In this document: positions 35,174-44,700 of the stretch, piece after piece
How positions within the stretch are numbered: position 1 is the first letter of the stretch
How the letters are laid out: every line of letters starts with the position of its first letter
Assembly: GCA_022496805.1 (NCBI GenBank)
Contig: CM040103.1
Location: forward strand, 2,374,001-2,438,000
DNA from: Pohlia nutans
Taxonomy: Eukaryota; Streptophyta; Bryopsida; Bryales; Mniaceae
Direction of reading: 5' to 3'
Length of the DNA: 64,000 bases
The notes under the pieces: generated by a model
Told to the model about the DNA's origin: nothing
The model's database searches: none
The model's input: only the letters and a program-made list of their open reading frames with translations
Made by a program: the position numbers and the translations under genes

Positions 35174-36276
35174 GTCGATGGAGCGTGGTGGTAAGCGAAT
35201 GATATGAATTCTGTAGACAATTCCTGACAGGAAAATTGCATGCGTGACTAGACTTAGAACTGACTTCCTGATCGAGGTCGAGTCCATGGTGTGGGCGCGG
35301 AAATATTAATAAAATCTTGACTTGGGGATCGAGTTTCAAGCTCGTGAGAATCAACTCACGATTATTCGAGCACAATTGTTGCAAATGAATGAATTCCGGA
35401 ACTATTGCGTGCTCCCTTTACATCTAGCTCCCTGCATGCCTTTTGGACTTGCAGGGGCTTCACGAAAGGCGCTATGAAACGGGACTAGAAGTCGGCAACG
35501 CAGGGCTAGTGAACCGGTAAAAAGTATTGTGCCAACTGGAGGATGTCCAAGAAATAATTAATTTTAACGTAAGTTCCTCGATCATCAACCTGCACAAGGT
35601 TACATAATTAATATGTTGACTGCTTAAAAACACAACCTCTAGATCAAATTGTCAGCGCTTAGGTTATCGTACACCAGCTTGGAATGGAGCAACACTTCGG
35701 CTGTAAAAATCAAACGTGGTTATTCTTGAACATACAAAACAAGTCCAAGCCGTCATTTGTAACTTCTACTGCAGTTACGCTTTGTCGGCAAGCCTCAAGC
35801 TAACTTACCATGTGCTCCGCATACGTAGAGAAAGAAAGAAAGAAAGAAAAGAAAAAGAAAAAAAAAAGAAAAAAAAAGAAGAAGCCACATGTGATGTCCA
35901 TCACTTGTTTTTGTCAAAACTGTAAGGTCTCATGGTTCTATGTGGCTAAGCCTTCACCATCCAAAATAATTGACGACACCTGCCAACTTTGAATAGCAAA
36001 TGAATCATTCCGCCGGTCAAAATTTGGAGCTCGGTCAGGACGAGTCAAAGTGGCTGTGTCACTAAACATGTACCAGTTCATCCTACGTCATAAATCTGGG
36101 TCATAAATCTGGTTGACTAGGTTTAAATTTAGGCGTGATTACTAATTTTCTTCCTAATCCACGCCCTAGTAAAAATCTTGTCTAATGTGACATGTCTTTA
36201 TCGATTAAATGTCCTTAACATGTTCATAACAACTCATGTTGATATGGACATTTAATAGTGAAAGACATGTCACATT
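35174..36276. other. Non-coding stretch with purine tract
   Basis: Contains a GAAA-rich purine tract at 35826-35882. An inverted pair with GACATGTCACATTAGACAAGATTT and its complement at about 36178-36210 and 36258-36290 forms a foldback around TTAAATGTCC. No gene supported. Confidence 0.5.
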
Positions 36277-36960
36277 AGACAAGATTTCTACTACTGACGG
36301 CCCCACAAGCGAGCCACAACATCGCTGGATTCACTTGCTGAAGAACATTCTCGTGCTTTTGTGCATCGTCAGTGTCGCCTCTGGCTGCTCAACACGTAGC
36401 TGGTTGCAAAGTGCAAACGGATTCATACTGTCTGTTAATTAATTACTAGTTAATGCATCGATCGAGATTAAGCTTCGGGTCGACCAGGATCGATGACTTT
36501 GATGGCTCATGGATGGCTGATTAGGTTTAGATTTGGCTGCACTAATAAAAATTTCTTACTAATCCACGGCCCCACAAGGTTGCTGGATTCACGCACTGAA
36601 GAATATTCCAGTGCTTTTGTGCATCGTCCGTGTCGCCGCTGGCTGCTCAACACGTAGCTGGTTACAAACGAATTCATAATGTCTGTTACTTGTAATTGCA
36701 TCGATCGATCAGCTTCGTGTACTTCGACGACTTTGATGGCTCATGGATGGTTCGGATTAGGTTCAGATCAGGCGGGAGATTAAATAGGCGGTACTGATAA
36801 TTTTCGTACTAAGCCACGGCCCCACAAGCGAGCTAGAACATTGCTGGATTCACTTGCGGAAGAATATTCCAGTGCTTTTGTGCATCGTCCGAGTCGCCAC
36901 GGGTTGCTTAACACGTAGCTGGTTGCCCACGAATTCATACTGTCTATTACAACATACTCA
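36277..36960. repeat. Three tandem units of about 240 bp
   Basis: Units share CGGCCCCACAAG, GAAGAATATTCCAGTGCTTTTGTGCATCGTC, GGCTGCTCAACACGTAGCTGGTT and GACTTTGATGGCTCATGGATGG. The minus-strand frames of units 2 and 3 read similarly (GRCTKALEYSS), but unit 1 is disrupted and there is no common start. A fragment recurs near 37595-37628. Confidence 0.8.
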
Positions 36961-37057
36961 GGGATCGGAACCTCGTCCAATTCACGGGAAGTAAGCATTA
37001 CTTCCCAACTGCTGTTTATGACAAGTTTTGCAAGTGGTTGTAAGGCCATATTTGCTA

Positions 37058-37276
37058 CACAGGGGGCTCATTTTCATTCCCCTGTGTTGATTCCCCTGTG
37101 AGTGCCACTTTCCCCTGTGAGCTTCAGAACTCGACACATGTTAAACTTTCCTTCTACAAGTAGGTGACTAAGCTTAAGCAGGTGATTTTGTACACATCAT
37201 GTCAAAACCCCAATCACAGGGAAAAGTGGCACTCACGGGGGAATGAACACAGGGGAATGAAAATGAGCTCCCTGTG
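37058..37276. mobile_element. CACAGGG foldback element
   Basis: 219 bp with near-perfect inverted arms of about 60 bp (CACAGGGGGCTCATTTTCATTCCCCTGTG...). Exact CTA duplication (37055-37057, 37277-37279). Same family as 3251-3456. Confidence 0.85.
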
Positions 37277-38110
37277 CTATATTGAGACTTTGAGACGGAA
37301 TGCTAGTTATTCAAAAAAACATTTGCAAAATAATAATTATAACCGAAAAAAAACAAATGTTCAAATAGTGATTCTATAATAAATTCGAAAAGTTGGTATT
37401 GTTGTTATTTATGAAAAAATACTAACAAAGAAATAAAACGGTGTATCTTTGAGTTGAGGATAAATATGAGACTGTGAAAAGTCTCAATATAACAAAAATG
37501 ACCTTTTGTTCAATTTAGCAAGTGATTACCAAGAATTTGCCATCATTCTTGTACCCATTACTGCCTGTTAATATGGGCAGGGTTCCTTGTGATCGATCGA
37601 TCAGCTTCGTGTCGACGACTTTGATGGCACAGGTGATGTCCTGGCAATCAGTACAAATAGATGAGGAAGTCGTGCAGTTGTTGCAAACCATGAATTGTTT
37701 CGAACTTTCGTTTCACAAGCTTCACCAGCTGGATCACAAGCCAGGCTTGCAGTTTCTGATCGATATCGACCCAGTTATAGCTACACTCTTTATACTATTT
37801 AGTGTAGACCATAGTATTTCAATACCACCACTCTATCTCAGTTATTGCATTGTGGAGCAATTGTTGCGGCTATTTAAAATGCCAAAATAACTAGAATAAA
37901 GACTCAGATCGGCTACGATTTTGTTTGTAGGTGTTGATTGCCCGACCAGTTGATCAATTTGTGCCATTGGGAGAATTGAGAGGTTTAGCCTGGGCCAAAT
38001 TTCATTATTTTGCTAAGTTGGAGGAATTTATGTACATTAAAGGAGGCTAATGAGAAAAGTTTTAAACTCCCTTCTTACTATATTTTTTTGCCACAATCCT
38101 CCTAGTATTC

Positions 38111-38218
38111 ATGGCTGCCATGGGAGACGACGGATCTTCAAAATGGAATCCATCAACTCCACCAAAACAGAATCAGACTCTGCTTGGCAATGAAGAAGTG
38201 AGAATCGTTTCTGCCTGA
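38111..38218 (+). CDS. SKW small peptide, copy 7 (35 aa)
   Basis: The ATG at 38111 encodes MAAM, a diverged unit GDDGSSKWNPS, and a 20-residue tail starting TPPKQNQT and ending RIVSA. It is the only member with Asp at the third unit position (GDDG instead of GDGG). SKW-x-P is intact. No signal peptide. A promoter like the others is not obvious; weak TATA-like sequences lie at about 37790 and 37870. It could be a functional outlier or a decaying copy. It marks the right edge of the seven-gene cluster. Confidence 0.55.
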   Translation: MAAMGDDGSSKWNPSTPPKQNQTLLGNEEVRIVSA

Positions 38219-38940
38219 ACGTTCCGACTCTGCCATTAATTTCAGCATCCTAACACAATCAAGATGACATGTGGCACTTTCAAACAAAAATGACTGTGAC
38301 GTAGGGTACCTTCCGTAAGGAAAAATGAAACCCAAAACAAACACTAAGACTTGGCACCAGCTTTTTTTTCTTCCTTGGCGATGTAAAGCTACCGGCAGTT
38401 GCTTATCCAGAAGATTTAAATCGCCCAAAAAACATTGTTGGGCATATGTTAGAATTTTTTTGATGTAAAGTTGGGTCATTCTTAGAACTCTTCACTTACT
38501 TAGGGCAAGTTTAGACTATAGGCTAGAAGTAGTGACCAAGAAAAATGGATATTTCTCATTGTCACACTTCATAAAATGCAATTTTTAAGGCTTTCGGGAA
38601 ATCGATCCTTTCACAATCTCATTAGGTGTAAATTGAATTTGAATCAGGAGGAATGACCATGCACCAAAAAGAAGAATGAACTGATTTTTTAATGTATTGC
38701 TAATTACAATAACTATAGTAATGTTGGGCAAAATAAAATTATATATATATAATCCAAAATATTTGTAAAATGACATTTTTCAACCATGGTCTCTTGGCTT
38801 TGCTTTTTTTTGCTAAACCTGCTGCAAAATAACTTGGACCATGAAAACATTATCCACTATGTCACTTTATAAGCCTTTTGGAGACCTTGACACCTTGTGG
38901 TCATTCTCCTTTTTTTCTAGTAGTATAAACCCTAATCTTC
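38219..38940. other. Non-coding stretch, no gene seen
   Basis: AT-rich, with short frames only. Confidence 0.4.
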
Positions 38941-39231
38941 CTAGGACGAGTTTCGAGGGGCATAAGATGACTTCTTGGTCTGTAGTCTAAACTTCGCTCT
39001 GTCTTGCAGAAGAATAGTTTTCTCTTGCAGAAGTATAATCTCCTGCTGATCGATCAGGTCAAGATGTTGCTGAAGTGCCTGTATGCGTTCAGGGTCAGAA
39101 GTGCCTGCTATCTCACGATCTATTTCTTCCATCCTCTTCTTCGAGTTCCTGATATCCTCGTCCACGATTTGGAGATCCTTTTCCACGATTCCGATGTACT
39201 TTTCCAGAGCTGTGAGCTGTTCCTCATCCAT
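38941..39231 (-). CDS. Small coiled-coil protein (96 aa)
   Basis: The ATG at 39231 sits in a perfect Kozak context (GCCACCATGG) and opens an intronless frame of 96 codons. The product begins MDEEQLTALEKYIG and is a nearly continuous charged, Leu/Ile-rich heptad-like sequence through about residue 85 (DLQIVDEDIRNSKKRMEE, QEIILLQEKTILLQ), ending in a basic, Ser-rich tail. It lacks a signal peptide or membrane segment and is predicted soluble and helical, probably dimeric. Glu/Gln/Lys content and codon use look like real coding sequence. I do not recognise a family. It could be a complete small protein or a retained piece of a larger coiled-coil gene. It lies just left of a TA-flanked element (39375-40185), which may have separated it from its promoter. 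Confidence 0.6.
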   Translation of the reverse strand: MDEEQLTALEKYIGIVEKDLQIVDEDIRNSKKRMEEIDREIAGTSDPERIQALQQHLDLIDQQEIILLQEKTILLQDRAKFRLQTKKSSYAPRNSS

Positions 39232-39374
39232 GGTGGCACAACTAACGTGACCCTACACATGAAACCCTAATGAGCCTCGAAGCAATTCTTGTCGAGGATG
39301 GCAGTTGGTGATGATCGGCTGGGCAATGTGACCCGCCGCAGGAGCACTCACATGCAGTGGTGAAGAAGAAGCTC

Positions 39375-40185
39375 TAAGGTGGTTACCCCATTCCCAACTG
39401 GCTCCTTTTACCAACAGCTAGGGGCATTATCCACAATCAATGCTCCAACAGTGTTGGTTGTAGCATGAGTTACAGTTGGTAATGGGTTCTCTCTTGTTGG
39501 TTTTAAGGTAGTGGGATCAATTTCCGACTGAATTTCAGATTTGCATACTTAGACTTGTGAAAGAAATTTTTTATAAATTTTGGATGCTCTGCAAAGCTAT
39601 TGCAAAGGCATTCCCAAAAAAAAAACATTTTTTGAGCATTTCTACAATTTTCTATGATTTTTTAAGTTTGAAAGTTTAGAGTGACCATTAACCGCTCATA
39701 GAGTCATGGTTTTCATGAGAGGTTGGATTCTGAAAATAGAGTGCTTCTACACCAATCAGAAGCTCTTGATTTTTCCAAACATGGACGAAATTAGAACACT
39801 CTTGGACATATCAAAAACCATGCTGGCTGGTTTCTGACACCCATCCCCCAACCAGTAGGGGTTGGAAATAGAACCCAGTCGGAAATAGAACCCGGTACCT
39901 TAGTATGTGTAAGTGTGGTTATGGATTCGATGTTGTTGGTTCAAGCATCTTTAGTGTGTGCAATACAAATCTTCTTTAGACAGAAAGAGGTGTACCTATA
40001 TGACGTGAATGGGATGCGTCATACTTCAACTTTGAAAATTTGTAATTAATTCATTCTTCATCCAAAAATTATGTTTCAACTTGTGTTGGAATCTAATTCT
40101 TCTTGGCTATCTCTAAAAAAATAATAACACTGAATAATTTCAATGCCTCATATCTTATTCAGTAGGGAATGGGGTAACCACCTTA
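39375..40185. mobile_element. TA-flanked AGGTGGTTACCCCATTCCC element
   Basis: About 810 bp with inverted ends TAAGGTGGTTACCCCATTCCC / GGGAATGGGGTAACCACCTTA and TA at both borders, consistent with Tc1/mariner-type insertion. The interior has no transposase frame. Confidence 0.75.
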
Positions 40186-40213
40186 CGTGTTAGGTGACGA
40201 GCGAGAACAGGCT

Positions 40214-40446
40214 GGTTTACTTACCTTACGTAACCGTCAGGGCGACCGTTGGATTCGATCGACGTATGGTTCAGATCTAATGGCGTTCACAAGATCCGGT
40301 CATATCTTCATCCTGGAAAGAACAGCCTGGTTACAGATTCGGTCGGATCTTCTTGGATATCAGCGAAGGTTACTATGGTAAGCAAGGTGCTCTCAGCCTA
40401 TGCGCTACTGACACGTAAGAAAAAAACCAAGCCCTGACGGTTACGA
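40214..40446. mobile_element. CGTAACCGTCAGGGC foldback element
   Basis: Inverted ends CGTAACCGTCAGGGC / GCCCTGACGGTTACG. GC content is higher than the surroundings. The frames at 40187-40437 are inside it and are not called as genes. Confidence 0.75.
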
Positions 40447-41744
40447 TTGCAGAAGAGAGTCGACTTCCATTCACGCCAGCGCGCAAGCCCAAAAGCGTCA
40501 CAGTAGTAGAGCAGTGCCCATAAGGGTAATCAATTTTAAATTTGGCCGGGTTTATACTTGACCCGGGGTTGGATGGAAAACCGGCCCGGCGGATTTGCCT
40601 TCAATCTGGCCCCAATTAATGTAAAACCTTGAAGTGCGAAGTGATGCTGTTTGATTTACAGGAGTGAAAAGCGACGCCTTCTCCTTGTAGTGGTTGGTGA
40701 TGTAGAGGTTGAAGAATTGATTCCAACTGGCCTCCGTGTGATGATTCTCATCCCAGGAGAAGGGAGAATCTACAAAAGAATTGAAGCTGCAAACCACGTA
40801 GTTGTTGTTGTCCACATCACCGCACAATGCCCTTGATTGTGTTACGCAACATGGTTTCTGTAGAGACAGAGATCCTTGGCTCGAAAGAGAACATCAAAGG
40901 TAGCATGCACCATCTTGCTCATGGTGGCCAAGTTGGTAGCACTTCCCCCAACAGACTCTTCATTCATTTTGGGCTAGAGTTTCTCTCATTCTAATACATA
41001 CTAGGCTAAGAATTGTTGTCGCATCCTCTACTGGGCACAAATGAAGATCATAAACTTGGATTGATATTGTAGCCCTACTTGCATCAAAATTTACTTGACA
41101 ATCAAACACTTGTTTCGTTAAAAGTGCATGTGCCATATAAAAAATGCACATGCTAAAGTGTTGTACATTTGAAGACAATATGGTCATATTTTACCAATAA
41201 AGTACCAAAATTGAATGTACATTACATTAAAAAATATAGAGCGCAAATTTTAGATGGGAGTGGGTATGTTGCCACCCCCTCCCTCCTTTTAATAAAAAGA
41301 AATACAGTGCACATGGCTATGTGCACTTTTAACTATGGAGTATGCCTATTGATCTTTGAATGGAAATAAGATTGTCAATTGCAATGGTCTACATCCTCAC
41401 AGATGTTGAAATTGCATAAGAAATTCATACATATTAATGAGGAAATTGGTTCAATAAATTTAGCTCTTGTATCTAAACTGATCACTTTACAATTCTACAA
41501 TGATCTACCAAAAAAACACCAAAAATCACCTACAAACATCACCATAAACTAGATTTTGCAGTCTTTTTGAACTCAAAACCAGTCTAAGGTGAGTTTGAGG
41601 TTCCTTTTTACTTTGAGATATTCTTTTTGGTTAACTCTATTCAATTATTAATAATACTTTTTACTTGGTCGTTTTGCCCACTTTAGGTTTTGTTAGCTTT
41701 CACAAAGTGCTAAACCTCCAGCACCCGCACCTCACCAAGCGAAT
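40447..41744. other. Intergenic stretch, no gene seen
   Basis: Frames at 40552-40836 on both strands show no recognised motif. A piece near 41560-41645 (TTGAACTCAAAACCAGTCTAAGGTGAGTT) resembles sequence near 11185 and 18985. Confidence 0.4.
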
Positions 41745-44700
41745 TTATTTTTTCACGGAGCCTTTCTTCCCACCGCCAGCACCTCCACCACCCCCACCTC
41801 CTGGAAGCTTCTCCTCCCACGCATCCAGATCTATCACTAATTGAGCCAATTCATTGGTGTATTCTGCCTTTCCTTTAACTGCAACACAGTTTGATTAAAA
41901 TTGAAGCCACTGTCAGAAAATGATAGTAACTGGAACATTTTGATTAAAACATGCCAAAAACTAGGACAATTACACAGGGAGATAAATACAAGATTCCCAT
42001 ATGAGAAACGCAGGATTTTTTTCCACAATTGTAACTTTCCCAGATCAAAAATACACTAGAATCATCCCAAGAAAGTTACAATTGTGGGAATTTTGTCCCA
42101 CTTCCCATATGAAATCCCATGTGGGAATGTCTTAATCTCTCCCCGTGTTATTCCTAGAGGGAGAGAGCAATTTTCATCTCATATTAAGGTAGGATGTCCT
42201 AAAACCACCACCTCCCCCAATTATGACATGTAGACCTTTCTTGGGCCACCAAAGTTGAGACTAAAAACCACCAATTTCACTATTCAAGTAGACCAATGGC
42301 ATGCCAAGCATTGCGAAGAAATAGTTGGTGGTTTTGGGTATCATTATGAGTGAAAGTTAGTACCACATGGTGTGAACATGGGGAAACCTAGAGGTTTGAT
42401 TTGGGTCAGAGGTTACTTTCCACTTTGGAATTTTGTATAAAATCAACAAATGCAAATTAGATGTTGCAATCCTCATCAAAACCTATTTCAAATGCGGTCA
42501 TATATTTTTTTCAAATTTAGCACTGCCAAAAATAGGCCAGATTGCTTAAGTTGGTGGTTTTAGGATAATCAACCTTACAAAGTTCAGATTTGGCGTTGAA
42601 GGGCTATACAATTCACGCAGAATGCAATGACTGATGCATGATATTAGAGTGCACAAATATGAGCGAAGTGGCTACAGCACTAGTAGCAGATCTGTCGTTT
42701 TTCATTCCCCACTTCGTGGAAATAGTGAACAGTGGTTGAATATTGTGATTATATTTCTGTCTTCTTGTGACCAAAAGCACTCACCAGCACTGACACAACC
42801 CATGTGCTAGGCGCGGTTTCATTCGTTTTTCATTTTTAGTAAGTGAAAAACGACACATTTCCTACTAGTGTGGATATATTCTCCGGAGCAATGAGAGAGA
42901 GAGCTTACTCCAAGCTGGAGTGTGAACGGCAATAGGAGATGAGTACTCCGGTAGCTTCTCAGGAGGAGAGTGTACAACCACGCGTCTCAAGTGCCGGGGC
43001 ATGTCGTAATGGAATAAGGAGTAGCGCATCCGTGGGGCTGCAGCTTTTTTCTTCTTCCTCCGTCGACTGGTGGTGCCTTCAGAAGGAGCTCCCTCTATCT
43101 CACCTGCAGCTGGAAAATATTAACCATTTGCAAGAATTTTAGCCAAATGGCTAGAAAGAGAGAATTTTTTTAGCTAATTCCACTTCAGGAGCTTTCGGAT
43201 GCAATTGAAAAAAACAGTGTTCAATTCTCTACTAAAAACTGTGAAAATGAGCCAGAAATATCGAGTTCGCGAGACACATGTAGTATCGGGAACCTCACCT
43301 CGGCAAATGTACCCTCTGGCAACATTCTACAAGGATAATACACGGGAGGTTCCCGATACTACATTCTAGCCCAGACTTTGCCTATGAATCAAAGTTGCTT
43401 TCTGAAAGTATTGTGATGATTCTCTACATGGTGTTGAAAGATAACTCTAATTCATGTATCAAATTCATGGGTGATGGCCTGATATGGGTAACCCTTCCAA
43501 AAATAGAGTGATTTTCAAGCAATATCTTTTTGGTAAGAAAAAAGCATTGGAAAATTACAAAAATTAGAGGGGATTATAGACACCATGGCTGCAGCTATAT
43601 ACATGGTGTTAAAGACGGAATTTCTAGCACACATAAAATGAGTTACACATAAGTCACACTATGAGAGACGTGTAAAAGTGATACCCATATCAGGCCATTC
43701 CCCAAATACACTAAGTTGTCCTTTCAATTTTGAAAACTAAAAAAAATTAAAATCTTGCCAGGGTTATATTATATATATAGTTGTCACAAGGATCTAAACG
43801 AGTCTATTAAAAAAGGAGCATCAAAAATCAAAGGCTGGGGCACTTTCACTAGTTTTGAAGAACCATAACAACATAAATCCCTGCTTGCCTGCTTCAGAGC
43901 TGGGTGCCTGAGGATCAGATGCCTCAAGCACAGGGCCCTCAGGTGGCAGCCCTTCCAAGAGCTCCCCTTCAGGAATTTCTTCGGTTCCTGGATCGGCAGG
44001 TCCTGGAGCTTCTTCTTCATCTTCGTCCTCACCAGTTTCAAAGCCAGACCTCACTGCATGAGGGGAGAGAGGCCACCGGAGAGTACTCTCGTAATGCAAC
44101 TGCTCTGCCCGGATCTCCTTCCGCAACTCTGAACCACAATGAAAGAATCAATTATGTCAGAAATTGGTATATCATTTCTTGGTATGATAAAAAGATTGAA
44201 CATGGTTTTCAGTAAAATTAGAAATTTTAGCCATCAGAGAGAGATTGATCATGGGGTTGTAAGATAATAGCATGACAAAGACCTTCCCATTAGTCATTTA
44301 GAAATCTCTCCTGTAATAATAATAATAATCCAAAAGTTGGCTTGAAGACCATCGTGAATAAAGAGTTTGCTGGGGTAGTTTGTCTATCCATGCCTCAAGG
44401 ACATGGATAGTAAGGTCAATCTCTCTTGTACCTACTTGGAAGGTGCTTATGTAATATTCAACTCACGATCTTACAATTTCAACGAAGTGACCAGGAGGTG
44501 TGTCACGGCGCTTACTTCCCATTCTCAATCTTCAGAGAATGGGTACATGGCACTTTCTCCTTGAATTGTGGAGGACGCATTCTCTGAAGATTGAGAAGCT
44601 TCATTCTTCTCCTCCTGAGGTGAAGAATGGGCGTGATTTTGATTCTCAGTGGAGAAGTTTTCACCCCGATCCTTGGTCGCAAATTCGCGTTGAGGTGAGG

